Shown piece after piece: positions 33,625-42,470 of a stretch of DNA of 64,000 bases (position 1 is its first letter; the number at the start of each line of letters is the position of its first letter). This DNA comes from Achromobacter sp. HZ34 (GTDB lineage: Bacteria; Pseudomonadota; Gammaproteobacteria; Burkholderiales; Burkholderiaceae_B), in NCBI RefSeq assembly GCF_002209485.1, contig NZ_NJIX01000002.1, forward strand, positions 372,001 through 436,000, in the 5' to 3' direction. Under the pieces are notes generated by a model. That model was given only the letters and a program-made list of their open reading frames with translations. It was not told where the DNA came from and did no database searches. Made by a program: the position numbers and the translations under genes.

Positions 33625-34422
33625 TCAAGCGTTCTTCGCAGCGGCGCTCTTGGCCAGGAAGGCCATCACCGACTCCCGGTGCTCGGTGCTCGTGTAGCAG
33701 ATGCCTTGCGCCTGGCTGCCTTGCGCGAACACCTGTTCGGCGGACATCTCGAAGCTTTGGTTGAGGATGGTCTTGCCCAGCGCCAATGCCGTCGCCGACC
33801 CCTTGCTCAACGCCGCGGCCCAGGCTTGCGCGTCAGCCAGCAGGCTCTCGGCGCTGGCCTGCCGGTCAGCGATGCCCAGGCGCAACGCTTCTTCGGCGTC
33901 GACCTTGCGCCCGGTGAAGATCAATTCCTTGGCCTTGGACAGCCCTACCCGGCGCGGCAGGAAATACATGCCGCCGCCGTCCGGTACGATGCCGCGGTTG
34001 ATGTACGACCAGGTGAAGCTGGCGGCGTCGCTGGCGATGATGAAGTCGCACGCCAGCGCGGTGTCGGCACCCAGGCCGGACGCCGCGCCGTTCACGGCGG
34101 CGATGGTGGGCTTGGGCATGGTGTGCAGCAGCGACTGCGTGTAGTGCACGCGTTGCTGCCGATGCCAACCGTTGAAGGCGATTTCACCGACCGGCGCGTT
34201 CATGCGCTTCTCCATGCCGGAGACGTCGCCGCCCGCGCAGAAGCCCTTGCCGTTGCCGCTGAGCACCAGCGCGCGGATGGCCTTATCCGCGCTGATGCGT
34301 TCCAGTGCCTGGATGAACTCGGTGCGCATGTCATCGCTCATGGCGTTGCGCTTTTCCGGGCGATTGAGCAAAAGCGTGGCGATGCCGTCGGTAACGCTCA
34401 GTTCGATCAAGCTCGTGGTCAT
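33625..34422 (-). CDS. Enoyl-CoA hydratase/isomerase family protein
   Basis: Crotonase-fold protein of 265 aa. It has LLNRPEKRNAMSDDM (CoA binding), an oxyanion loop in KGFCAGGDVSGM, NGAASGLGADTALACDFIIASDAASFTWSYINRGIVPDGGGMYFLPRRVG and GRKVDAEEALRLGI. The PDGGG Asp resembles PaaG-type isomerases rather than the Glu of classical hydratases. It is the first gene of the minus-strand operon, divergent from the IclR gene, and probably acts on the CoA ester made by the next gene. Hydratase versus isomerase is not resolved. Confidence 0.9.
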   Translation of the reverse strand: MTTSLIELSVTDGIATLLLNRPEKRNAMSDDMRTEFIQALERISADKAIRALVLSGNGKGFCAGGDVSGMEKRMNAPVGEIAFNGWHRQQRVHYTQSLLHTMPKPTIAAVNGAASGLGADTALACDFIIASDAASFTWSYINRGIVPDGGGMYFLPRRVGLSKAKELIFTGRKVDAEEALRLGIADRQASAESLLADAQAWAAALSKGSATALALGKTILNQSFEMSAEQVFAQGSQAQGICYTSTEHRESVMAFLAKSAAAKNA

Positions 34423-34547
34423 GTCTCTCGTTTCCTCGATTCGACGTGGTGGGTGCCGGTATCTTTTTCTTGGAGATCGTGGGTGGTTCCCCCACTTTCG
34501 GTGCGTGTACCAGTGTAGGTTCCGGCATCGGGTTGCGCAGCCCCCTG

Positions 34548-34566
34548 ATTTCCATCAAATGGAAAT
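34548..34566. promoter_or_regulatory. IclR-type palindrome in the IclR/enoyl-CoA hydratase intergenic region
   Basis: ATTTCCA-TCAAA-TGGAAAT, 7-base arms and a 5-base spacer, between the divergent operons. Arms are identical to the site at 24232-24250. It is placed to control both the IclR gene and the minus-strand catabolic operon. Confidence 0.68.
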
Positions 34567-34693
34567 GGTGATACGCTAGCGCGGCGCTTGGCCACCCCGG
34601 TCCTGGCGCCCGCTTGCGCCGCTTCACGCTTACGCTACTTCCTTACGCCACTTCATTCCGCCGCTTCAACCACCAGGTTGCCTATCTCGCCCC

Positions 34694-35494
34694 ATGTCCT
34701 CTTCCCCGCCCAAAAGCCAGCGCCGGCAGCATCACGAAGATCCTCTATTGAACCGTTCGCTGGTGCGCGGCGTGGAGATCCTGCGCGCATTCCGGCCGGG
34801 TGCGGACCAATTGGGCAATGGGGAAATCGCGGAACGCACGCAGCTATCGCGCGCCACTGTCAGCCGCCTGACGCAGACGCTGGTTGAATGCGGCCTGCTG
34901 GAGCACGACCGGGCCCGGCGCAGCTATCGCCTGGCCACGCCGGTATTGAGCTTCGCGCACGCCATGCGGGCGGGGTCTCCCGTGCTGGGCAGCGTGGCGC
35001 CCTTGATGCGCACCCTGGCGGAAAAACTGCGCATCAACGTCGGGCTGGCTACCGCGGACCGCGACGAGATGGTCTATCTGGAGTCGTTTCGCTTCAATCG
35101 CAAAGTGGCGCTGCGCAGCGTGGTGGCGGGCCAGCGGGTGCCGATGGAGCTGACCTCGCTGGGCCGCGCGTACCTGGCGGTGGTCGATGCCGCGCAGCGC
35201 GGCGAACTGCTGGAACATCTGCGGGAACGGCGGCCCGCCGACTGGCCCCAGTTGCGCGACGCACTGGACGCCGCCAGGCTGAGTGTCGAAACGAGAGGCT
35301 ACTGTGCCGCGTCATGGCAACCGGAAGTCGTCGCCATTGCGGCGCCGCTGGTCCTGCCGGACCGCCCCATCTATGTGCTGAATGTCAGCGTCCGCACCAC
35401 CGCGGGCATTGCCGCGACGGAGGCGCAGCTGAGCGGTCCCCTGCTCGCCCTGTGCGAGCAGGCGAAAACCGCCTTGTGGGCGGCCGACGCATAG
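34694..35494 (+). CDS. IclR family transcriptional regulator
   Basis: Regulator of 266 aa. N-terminal winged helix (SLVRGVEILRAFRPGADQLGNGEIAERTQLSRATVSRLTQTLVECGLLEHD) and C-terminal effector domain (LGSVAPLMRTLAEKLRINVGLATADRDEMVYLES, then LTSLGRAYLA and IAAPLVLPDRPIYVLNVSV). IclR proteins sense acids such as glyoxylate or aromatic acids. No clear ribosome site precedes ATG 34694; a downstream TTG is possible. It is divergent from the enoyl-CoA hydratase operon with a palindrome between, and the matching palindrome upstream of the PrpD pair suggests it also governs that operon. Confidence 0.9.
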   Translation: MSSSPPKSQRRQHHEDPLLNRSLVRGVEILRAFRPGADQLGNGEIAERTQLSRATVSRLTQTLVECGLLEHDRARRSYRLATPVLSFAHAMRAGSPVLGSVAPLMRTLAEKLRINVGLATADRDEMVYLESFRFNRKVALRSVVAGQRVPMELTSLGRAYLAVVDAAQRGELLEHLRERRPADWPQLRDALDAARLSVETRGYCAASWQPEVVAIAAPLVLPDRPIYVLNVSVRTTAGIAATEAQLSGPLLALCEQAKTALWAADA

Positions 35495-35539
35495 AATGCC
35501 CGGCCACCCCCGTGCCTGTACTTGTACCGGTGCCGGTGG

Positions 35540-38017
35540 CTACCACTTGTACTTCAGGCCGGCCAGCACCACGCGTCCTGCGCCCCAGGTGCAGAGTCCG
35601 CCGGAGCAATAGGACAAGTAATCCCGATCGAACAGATTGCTGGCGGTCAAGGACGCCGTCCAGCCATGCATGCTGTCGAACAAGCGTCCCAGGTCATAGT
35701 GCAGGGCCAGGTCCACCAAGGTCACCGAAGGCAGTTTCAGATCGTTGGTGGTGTCGCCCCAGGTATTGCCGATGTAGCGCACGCCGGCACCCACCTGCAG
35801 GCCTGCCAGCGGGCTCGACGCTATCGTGTAGTCGGCCCAGAGACTGGCGGCATTGCGCGGAATACCCACGGGCACCCGGTTCAGGTTGCTGCTGTTGCTG
35901 CGTGTATTCAGCAAGTCGGTGTAGGTGTACGTGGCGATCAACTGCAGGTTGTTGCTGAGGCTGGCGTGGCCTTCGAGTTCGATGCCGCGCGAACGCACTT
36001 CACCGGTCTGGATGCTGAAGGTGGTGTGCTCCGGATCGGTCGTCGTGACGTTCTCCTGCGTCAGGTGAAAGCCCGCCAGGGTGACGAAGCTGTTGTAGCC
36101 CGGCGGCTGGTACTTCACACCCACCTCATACTGCTTGCCCTTCGTCGGCTGGAAAGGCGTGCCCGAGTAGTCCGTGCCGATCTGCGGTGCGAAGGACTTC
36201 GAATAGCTGGCGTACGGGGCGATGCCATTGTCGAATTTGTAGACGCCACCCAGCCGCCAGGTGAAAGCACGATCCGATTGCTCGGTGGACGCGGTGCCGG
36301 CCTTGTAGGGATCGAATTGCTCGTGGGCCCAGTCTTCGCGGACGCCGCCCAGGAAGCTCCAGTTGTCGATATCGATCTGGTCCTGCGCGTATAGGCCGAA
36401 CTGGCGCAAGGTTTGATCGCCCGCCGTGGCGAACTGGAAATTGGGGTCCGGCACGGTCTGGCCGTAGACGGGATTGTTGGGGTCCAGTGACGGGCCGCCC
36501 GCCAGGTTGCCCTTGAAATCGTGGTCGTACTGCGTGTGCTGGTAGTCCGCGCCCAGCGTTACCTGGTGGGTCAGCGGGCCAGTGCCGAAGCGGGCAATCA
36601 ACTGGTTATCCAGCGCATGGGCGTTGACCTGGCCATTGTTCCAATACGGCGTCCGCAGCAGCGTGCGGCCATCGGAAGACACGCTGGAATAGCTCAGGTA
36701 GCGGATGGACTGCTCATTGTGCAGGAATCGATAGTTCTGCTTCACCGACCAGGTGTCGTTGAAGCGGTGCTCGAAGGCATAGCCGATCGATTCCTGGGTC
36801 TTGCGGAAACTGTCGAAATCCGGCTCGCCGACGTCCAGGCGGCGCGGCAGCTTGACCACCCCGTCGATGGCGGTGCCCACCGCGGGCACGAAGTTATAGC
36901 CGCCGGCCTTGGGGTCCGATTGGTAGTAGGCGTACACCGTCAATTTGGTGTCGCCGTCCGGCCGCCACATGATGGACGGGGCGACGGTGTAGCGTTCCTG
37001 CCGGTTGTAATTGGTCTGCGTGCCGGTTTCGAAGCCATCGGCCGTCAGGCGATAGAACAGGGTGCCCTCCTTGTTGAGCGCACCACTGAAATCGCCGAAT
37101 GCCTCGGCGCGACCGTAGCTGCCCGTCTGGATGCCGATCTCGTGCAAGGGTTCTTCGGTAGGCATCTTGCTTACCAGGTTGACCATGCCGCCTGGCGAAC
37201 CCTGGCCGTACAGGACAGAGGATGGTCCGTGCAGCACTTCGATCCGTTCCAGCATGTAGGGATTGAAGCTGGTCACGTTATAGCCCGCGGCGGAACCGGG
37301 CAGGCGCAGGCCGTTCCAGTATTGCTCGACCTGGAAGCCGCGTGCGTACAGGTATTCCAGCGAGTCGGTATTGGTGCCGCGCTGCTCGGGCGTGACGCCC
37401 GACGTGTAGCGCAGGGCTTGCGCCACGCTTTGCACGTTCTGCGCCGTCATCTGGTCGCGCGTCACCACGGAGATGGCCTGCGGGGTCTTGATCAGGGGCG
37501 TATCGGATTTCGTGCCTGCGCTGCTGCGTTCGGCGACGTAGCCGATGACCGGGCCGGTGCCGGTCTGGCCGTCGGCCGTGACGCGTACCGTGGGAAGCTG
37601 CGTGGCATCCTGTGCGCCGGCCTGGGGACCTTTCAGGGTGTAGGCGCCTGCCTGGCTGGCGATCACCTGGATGCCGGAACCGGACAGCAACTGGTCCAGC
37701 GCCTGGCGGGGCGCCATCAGCCCCTGGAGGGCGGGCGCGCGGCGATTGGCGACGGTGGCTTCGTCGAACAATACCTGCTGGTGCGCCTGCGCGGAGAAAG
37801 CACGCAGTGCGCTGTACAGGGACTGCGACGGGATGTTGAAGCTGACACGGGCTTCCTGCTGCGCGTGGGCCATGGGCGTGGCGGCAAATGCAAAGGCGGC
37901 GGCCAGGGCGAGCGCGGTCGGGCGCGGGCGGCACGTGGCGGGCAAGCACCAGGCAGCCAAGGACAAGGCGGCCAAGGGCGTGCGGCCGCGACGGCGCGGC
38001 GGAAGTCCGGATTTCAT
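35540..38017 (-). CDS. TonB-dependent siderophore receptor with signalling (STN) domain
   Basis: Outer-membrane receptor of 825 aa. Order: signal peptide (to about 50, ending MAHAQQ), STN signalling domain (VSFNIPSQSLYSALRAFSAQAHQQVLFDEATVAN, then LSGSGIQVI), plug (TPLIKTPQAISVVTRDQMTAQNVQSVAQALRYTSGV, LEYLYARGFQVEQYW, RIEVLHGPSSVLYGQGSPGGMVNLVSK) and beta barrel ending in LKYKW with the terminal aromatic. ATG 38017 has CAGGAG 10 bases upstream. The STN domain plus neighbouring FecR and sigma factor indicates cell-surface signalling induced by its ligand. FpvA/FhuE-like; the siderophore is not identified. Confidence 0.93.
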   Translation of the reverse strand: MKSGLPPRRRGRTPLAALSLAAWCLPATCRPRPTALALAAAFAFAATPMAHAQQEARVSFNIPSQSLYSALRAFSAQAHQQVLFDEATVANRRAPALQGLMAPRQALDQLLSGSGIQVIASQAGAYTLKGPQAGAQDATQLPTVRVTADGQTGTGPVIGYVAERSSAGTKSDTPLIKTPQAISVVTRDQMTAQNVQSVAQALRYTSGVTPEQRGTNTDSLEYLYARGFQVEQYWNGLRLPGSAAGYNVTSFNPYMLERIEVLHGPSSVLYGQGSPGGMVNLVSKMPTEEPLHEIGIQTGSYGRAEAFGDFSGALNKEGTLFYRLTADGFETGTQTNYNRQERYTVAPSIMWRPDGDTKLTVYAYYQSDPKAGGYNFVPAVGTAIDGVVKLPRRLDVGEPDFDSFRKTQESIGYAFEHRFNDTWSVKQNYRFLHNEQSIRYLSYSSVSSDGRTLLRTPYWNNGQVNAHALDNQLIARFGTGPLTHQVTLGADYQHTQYDHDFKGNLAGGPSLDPNNPVYGQTVPDPNFQFATAGDQTLRQFGLYAQDQIDIDNWSFLGGVREDWAHEQFDPYKAGTASTEQSDRAFTWRLGGVYKFDNGIAPYASYSKSFAPQIGTDYSGTPFQPTKGKQYEVGVKYQPPGYNSFVTLAGFHLTQENVTTTDPEHTTFSIQTGEVRSRGIELEGHASLSNNLQLIATYTYTDLLNTRSNSSNLNRVPVGIPRNAASLWADYTIASSPLAGLQVGAGVRYIGNTWGDTTNDLKLPSVTLVDLALHYDLGRLFDSMHGWTASLTASNLFDRDYLSYCSGGLCTWGAGRVVLAGLKYKW

Positions 38018-38139
38018 TACCAAGGTTCTCCTGGGGTACGTCATCGTGCGTGGAATGCACTGCTATCTACGTGAGACGCATTCGCAGAAGAAATGAGAAC
38101 CCGGCAGCGGAAATTAATTTGTAACTGGGCCGGCAGCAA

Positions 38140-39201
38140 TCAGGGCCGGGATACGGGGTCGATCCGATAACCGCCATCGGCTTCGCGCGCCACGCGCACG
38201 GGCAGCAGATCGGGCAGCGATTCCAGGAACGCCTGGGGCTGCGCGGTCGCCGCGAAACCGGATACGGGAAGCGTACGCGTGCGCGCGTCGGTGACGCGAA
38301 CCGGCCTGTCGAGATACCGCGCCAGATCCGCCGCCACGTCTTCCAGCGGCGTGCGACGGAAAATCAATTGCCCTTCGCGCCAGTCGCCTACCATGTCGGT
38401 CGTGACGCCATAGATCGGCGTGCGCGTGCAGTCCTTGCCCACGCTGATGGCCTGGCTGGCCGTCAGCACCGCCGGCGCACCGCAGCGGCTGGCGCCACGG
38501 ACTTCCACGCGGCCTTCGCGGACCTGGACCGTCGTGCGCGTGGGCAGGCTGCGCACGTCGAAGATCGTGCCGACCACCCTCACCTCGTTTTCGCCCGACG
38601 CCACCGTGAAGGGATGCTCCGGCGCATGGGCGACATGGAACCAGGCCTCGCCCTGATGCAACTGGACTTCGCGGCGGCGCGGATAAAGCCTGACGCTCAA
38701 GCGGGTATCCATGTTGACGGCGATGCTCGATCCGTCAGGCAGATCCAGGGTACGGGTTTCGCCGTGAGCCGTGGCGACGTCCAGTCTATAGGTTGGAAAA
38801 TTGTCGTAGGCGAACCAGCCACCCGCGGCCAGGACCACGACACAGGCCATCGCCAGGGAGGCGAACAGGCGCGGTGAACGCATGCCGCGCGGCTGCGGCG
38901 ATATCCGCTCCGCGTCCATGGTCGCCTGCCGGCCTGCGGCCTGCGCCCGCTGCGCGATCGTCGCTTGTGCCGCGGAATCCAGCGCCAGGAAAGGACGCGC
39001 CACGCCGGAAAAATCCAGCCACGTCCGCGACAGCGCATGCAACGCCTCGCCATGGCGAGGATCGGCTTGCAGCCAGGCATCGAACTCGGCCTGGTCGGCA
39101 TCACCCCAATCCGCGTCCTGCCGGCGCAGGTACCAGTCGGCCGCGGCCTCGTGCAGCGCCAGCGCATCGTCGGCGCGGCTCATATCGTCGGCGCGGCTCA
39201 T
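38140..39201 (-). CDS. FecR-type anti-sigma/signal transducer
   Basis: Inner-membrane regulator of 353 aa linking the STN receptor to the sigma factor. The N-terminal cytoplasmic part has a FecR-N motif (AAADWYLRRQDADWGDADQAEFDAWL and HGEALHALSRTW). One transmembrane helix, LFASLAMACVVVLAAGGWFAY, is at about 111-131. The periplasmic FecR domain (LDLPDGSSIAVNMDTRLSV, VQLHQGEAWFHVAH, VVGTIFDVRSL) ends in an STN-like tail. The start repeats MSRADD twice because of an exact 18-base duplication; either ATG (39201 or 39183) would work. ATG 39201 overlaps the sigma stop by 4 bases. Confidence 0.92.
   Translation of the reverse strand: MSRADDMSRADDALALHEAAADWYLRRQDADWGDADQAEFDAWLQADPRHGEALHALSRTWLDFSGVARPFLALDSAAQATIAQRAQAAGRQATMDAERISPQPRGMRSPRLFASLAMACVVVLAAGGWFAYDNFPTYRLDVATAHGETRTLDLPDGSSIAVNMDTRLSVRLYPRRREVQLHQGEAWFHVAHAPEHPFTVASGENEVRVVGTIFDVRSLPTRTTVQVREGRVEVRGASRCGAPAVLTASQAISVGKDCTRTPIYGVTTDMVGDWREGQLIFRRTPLEDVAADLARYLDRPVRVTDARTRTLPVSGFAATAQPQAFLESLPDLLPVRVAREADGGYRIDPVSRP
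39166..39201. repeat. Exact 18-base tandem duplication at the FecR start
   Basis: Two identical 18-base units (39166-39183 and 39184-39201), each containing a start codon for the FecR protein, give MSRADDMSRADD. This looks like a recent slippage duplication. Confidence 0.85.
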
Positions 39202-39803
39202 ACCGTTTCCTCCGGCTCGCCGTCCGCGGCATTGTCAGCGGCATGACGGTCCGTCATCTGATCGGCGCTGGCGTAGCGCACGCGCACTTCGCAATAAGCG
39301 AGTGCGCGGCTCAAGTGCTTGCTTACCATGCGGCGAGAGATACCCATACGATCGGCGACTTCGTCCTGTGTCAGACCATCGAAGCGGTGTAACACAAACG
39401 CCTCGCGTTGGCGTTCGGGGAGTTCTTGCAGCGCTTGCGCCAATCGCTGCAGCCGTTCGCGGTGCGCCGTCGTGGCGACGGGACAGTTCGATGGGTCCGC
39501 CGGCACGTCTTCGGTATGGGTATCAGGGTCGTCGTAGGAAACCATTTTCACCGGCCCCTGGCGCAACTGCTCCCTGGCGCGGTCACGCAGGAGATTGGCG
39601 GCGATCTGGAACAGGTAGGGGCGTTGATTCTGCAGCGCGGTGGACTGCCCCGCGGCGGCGAGCCGGGTGAAGGACTCCTGCAGCGCGTCTTCAGCATCCT
39701 GCCTGTCCTTCAGGCGACGCTGCAGAAAACGCAGCAACGGCGCGCGGAAGCTCGCGTACATCTGCGTCAGCCAGGATGGGGATTCGTCGGACGGGGCGCT
39801 CAA
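39198..39803 (-). CDS. ECF-family RNA polymerase sigma factor (FecI-like)
   Basis: Extracytoplasmic-function sigma factor of about 201 aa. Region 2 reads MYASFRAPLLRFLQRRLKDRQDAEDALQESFTRLA and region 4 LPERQREAFVLHRFDGLTQDEVADRMGISRRMVSKHLSRAL. An acidic linker (DDPDTHTEDVPADPSN) separates them. The frame is open to 40019 but the upstream part is not protein-like. TTG 39803 gives a normal N-terminus but has no ribosome site; ATG 39761 is another possibility. It should transcribe the TonB receptor gene when released by FecR. A Fur-like dyad lies just upstream. Confidence 0.88.
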   Translation of the reverse strand: MSAPSDESPSWLTQMYASFRAPLLRFLQRRLKDRQDAEDALQESFTRLAAAGQSTALQNQRPYLFQIAANLLRDRAREQLRQGPVKMVSYDDPDTHTEDVPADPSNCPVATTAHRERLQRLAQALQELPERQREAFVLHRFDGLTQDEVADRMGISRRMVSKHLSRALAYCEVRVRYASADQMTDRHAADNAADGEPEETV

Positions 39804-39822
39804 TCGAGACTGTACACAAATG

Positions 39823-39840
39823 AGAATAGGTCGCAATTCT
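39823..39840. promoter_or_regulatory. Weak dyad (possible Fur site) upstream of ECF sigma gene
   Basis: AGAAT at 39823-39827 and ATTCT at 39836-39840 form a 5-base dyad in AT-richer DNA, starting 20 bases before the proposed sigma start. Iron control of FecI-type genes by Fur is established, but this match to a Fur box is poor. Confidence 0.3.
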
Positions 39841-39966
39841 AACTGAAGCGCATTGCCGAGGAAAGCGTTGCGGGCTGCGCAGGCGACGGCGCGGCCGTCA
39901 CATGCGACCCAATGCCAGGACCTGGCCCGCCCGGGCGAGCCAGGCGAGCCAGGCGGGCCAGGCGGC

Positions 39967-41223
39967 TTATGCCCGCACGGCCACCATCCCTGCCCAGAAC
40001 ATCGTGTCCTTGCCGACATCCACGTCGTAGTTGCGGGCCAGCGTCAGCTTGCCGTCATCTCCGATGCGAAATACCGTCAGGCCGGCCTGCACGGGCCGTA
40101 TACGCTCCCCATCGCGCACATCCAGGGGAATATTGTGCTCGGCCACCAGCAGGCTGCCGGTAGGGTCGATATAGAACGTGCGAGGGTAGATCTTGTTCGT
40201 GTCGGCGAACTGGATCACGCGCGGCTCGCCCGTGGCCTGGTCGATGGCGTAGACCGCGATGGAGTTTTCGCCGCCCTTGAACACTTTCCTGCCCTGGTAA
40301 TCCACGGTGCCATCCGCGCGGTTGGCGACGTAGACGAACTTGCCGTTGGGATGGACGTGGATCGCCCCCGCCAGCTGGCGCGGGTCGAAGTCGCCCCTGT
40401 CCTTCAGCGTGTCGACATCGTAGGCTGCCTTGGTTTCCAGCTTGCCTTGCGTCAAGCGGTACATGAACAGACGGCTCTCGCGTTCCAGCGAGACGTAAAC
40501 CCAGGGCTTGGCCGGGTGGAAGTCCAGATGCCGGGGACCAAAGCCGATGCCGCCGTTCGGTGCCACGGAATACTCATGCGACAGGCGCCCATCGGCATAA
40601 TCGAAGAACTTCAAGGCGCCGGGATCTTCCGCCTTGGTCGGCGTGGAGTCGTTGCCCCGGGTGACCAGGATGGCATGCCGGTTGTCGTTGGTCACGCGGA
40701 TCTGATGCGCGTAGACCCCACCGTCCAGTTTGCCCTGCTTCACCTCGCCGCCCAGCGTCATATCCGGCTTGATGCGGAAGATGCGCACGCCGCTGGGCTG
40801 GTTGAAAGCGACCAGCAGGTTCTTCGAAGGGATATCCGTGCAGACATTGATGGGCCGGTCAGGCAGGGCCACCGGTGCGCCCATGACCTGCGCCTCTCCG
40901 CTCGCATGATCCAGGCGCAGCGCGGTCGCGTGATGAACCCCGGCCTTGCCGGATTGCCCGTTGCTGGAGACGACGTAAAGCGCCCTGCCCGACCGATGCG
41001 GCCAGGCGTACTGCACATTGGCCGGCAGCTTGACCGAACCGCGCCGGGTAAGCTCGGCCGTATTCAGGTTCACGTCGTAATGCCAGAGTTCGGGCCCGAC
41101 ATTGGCATACAAGGCCAATCGATAGGGTGCGGGTTTGAGTGTGGGTGCGTCCGCGGCGAAAACCATCTTCGGCGCCACGGTTGCGCCCGCCATCAAGGTC
41201 AACATCGAACGACGATTCAGCAT
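39967..41223 (-). CDS. Exported beta-propeller lactonase-family protein
   Basis: Propeller protein of 418 aa with an N-terminal signal (MLNRRSMLTLMAGATVAPKMVFAAD; two arginines make Tat export possible). Blades include NVQYAWPHRSGRALYVVSSNG, GVYAHQIRVTNDNRHAILVTRGND, GFGPRHLDFHPAKPWVYVSLERESRLFMYRL and AIHVHPNGKFVYVANRADG. It is related to the cytoplasmic lactonase at 30183 but periplasmic. It is followed on the same strand by the sigma gene after about 160 bases. A lactonase or quinoprotein-like binding role is possible; nothing links it to iron uptake directly. Confidence 0.85.
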   Translation of the reverse strand: MLNRRSMLTLMAGATVAPKMVFAADAPTLKPAPYRLALYANVGPELWHYDVNLNTAELTRRGSVKLPANVQYAWPHRSGRALYVVSSNGQSGKAGVHHATALRLDHASGEAQVMGAPVALPDRPINVCTDIPSKNLLVAFNQPSGVRIFRIKPDMTLGGEVKQGKLDGGVYAHQIRVTNDNRHAILVTRGNDSTPTKAEDPGALKFFDYADGRLSHEYSVAPNGGIGFGPRHLDFHPAKPWVYVSLERESRLFMYRLTQGKLETKAAYDVDTLKDRGDFDPRQLAGAIHVHPNGKFVYVANRADGTVDYQGRKVFKGGENSIAVYAIDQATGEPRVIQFADTNKIYPRTFYIDPTGSLLVAEHNIPLDVRDGERIRPVQAGLTVFRIGDDGKLTLARNYDVDVGKDTMFWAGMVAVRA

Positions 41224-41558
41224 GTCTCCTCCAATGTGCTTCTATGGATATTCTTGTTGTCACGGCCGCGGCAATAGCGCGAGGGCCTGAGGCTTTTTAC
41301 CACCGACAGAAACAACGGAAAAGCCGTTTTGGTGCACCCATTCCCGCAGTTCAACCATCACCATCACCCGCACTTGATTTCTGCCCGGATTTTCCTCGGC
41401 GACTTGAAGGACAGGACACCGAACCCGGTGAGCGGACTTCTCATCGAACTGGAGCCGTTGCCGATAAAACCCTGACCGGGAGTGCACCTTATTAAGTCAT
41501 GAGCAAAAGGTATTGGCTCCCTGCGCGCCGGCAATCCTAGTATGCGCAATCGACAGCC
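41224..41558. other. Intergenic region, no gene seen
   Basis: About 335 bases between the exported propeller gene and the organosulfur operon. Small open frames here have no recognisable protein character and overlap each other on both strands. The first 20 bases hold the propeller gene's ribosome site (GGAGG, minus strand). Apart from that I see nothing until the GCTAAC dyad. Confidence 0.6.
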
Positions 41559-41580
41559 GGCTAACTAATAATCGTTAGCC
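41559..41580. promoter_or_regulatory. GGCTAAC-N8-GTTAGCC operator, left end of organosulfur module
   Basis: Perfect 7-base arms with an 8-base spacer, 20 bases upstream of the first gene of the module. The same GCTAAC half-site occurs as a dyad at the other end (53863-53898) next to the rhodanese, MFS and MarR genes. It is probably a MarR-type operator. Confidence 0.6.
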
Positions 41581-41600
41581 CACGAACCACCGAGGCCATC

Positions 41601-42458
41601 ATGACTCTCCTGCACACGCTGCGCATCGCTCCCAACGTTCCGGTCTTCGACCTACCCATCACCGTCGCCCTGGAGCACGGCCTGTTCGAAAAGCGTGGGC
41701 TGGACGTCCAGTTCGTCGACAAGCACGACCCGGTAACGTCCAGCAAGGACGCCTTCCAGCGGCAGAAGGAATCGCTCTACGAATGCGGCAAGGCCGATGC
41801 CTACAACCTGTGCGAATGGGCCGGACTGGACCGCTCGGACCGCAGCGGACGGGGCAGCCGGGTCTTCGCCCTGCGTCCGGCCGTCGTAGCCCAGGTGATC
41901 CTGTCCTTCGACCCCGCGATCCAGGAACTGCGCGACCTGGCAGGCGTTCCCATCGGCATCAATGAATTCACCGGTTCGCACTACACCGCCCTGCAGTTCC
42001 TCGACGGCGCCCTGCCGCGCGACCAGGTCGTGCTGGAGCACGTGGGTGAGCCCTATGTCCGCTACGAGCAGCTCAAGGCCGGCACGCTGCGCGCGGCCTC
42101 GCTGATGGAACCCTACGTGAGCCTGGCGCTGAAGGAAGGCGCGCACATCATAGGCGTGAATTTCTATCGGGGCGCCGAAGTGATCTCGCCGGATCTGCCA
42201 CAGGACCTGCGCGACGCCTACCTTGCCGCCGTCAACGAGGCCACCGAGATCATCGAGGCCGATCGCGACCGCTACAAGCACCACCTGATCACCGCGCCGA
42301 TACGCGGCCGCATCGAACCGCAAGAGATCGGCAACCACTTCTTCCGCTACGCGCACAGCCGCCCCATGGACGAAGGCCGCTTCGCGTACACCGCGGAGTG
42401 GATGGGCACCTGGAACCTGGATCTGCAAAGCGCCCAGTACGAACAACTCGTCCTTTAG
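41601..42458 (+). CDS. Substrate-binding-protein-like protein without signal peptide
   Basis: 285 aa with the periplasmic binding protein type 2 fold of sulfonate/nitrate ABC receptors: LRIAPNVPVFDLPITVALEHGLFEKRGLDVQFVD, IQELRDLAGVPIGINEFTGSHYTALQFLDGAL, YVRYEQLKAGTLRAASLMEPYVSLALKEG. There is no signal peptide, so it should stay in the cytoplasm. An insert with CGKADAYNLCEWAG carries two cysteines. It leads the organosulfur operon, just behind the GGCTAAC operator. It might be an enzyme built on this fold (as THI5-type and desulfinase proteins are), or a cytosolic ligand carrier. Function unknown. Confidence 0.78.
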   Translation: MTLLHTLRIAPNVPVFDLPITVALEHGLFEKRGLDVQFVDKHDPVTSSKDAFQRQKESLYECGKADAYNLCEWAGLDRSDRSGRGSRVFALRPAVVAQVILSFDPAIQELRDLAGVPIGINEFTGSHYTALQFLDGALPRDQVVLEHVGEPYVRYEQLKAGTLRAASLMEPYVSLALKEGAHIIGVNFYRGAEVISPDLPQDLRDAYLAAVNEATEIIEADRDRYKHHLITAPIRGRIEPQEIGNHFFRYAHSRPMDEGRFAYTAEWMGTWNLDLQSAQYEQLVL

Positions 42459-42470
42459 TCTTTCCTGAAA

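Noticed and set aside
39823-39840. Fur box before the ECF sigma gene
   Set aside because: Kept only as a low-confidence dyad; it matches the Fur consensus too weakly to call.
41601-42458. Signal-less binding-protein-like gene considered as a DszB desulfinase
   Set aside because: The fold fits, but I cannot place the active-site Cys/His/Arg set of desulfinases, so the name is not justified.
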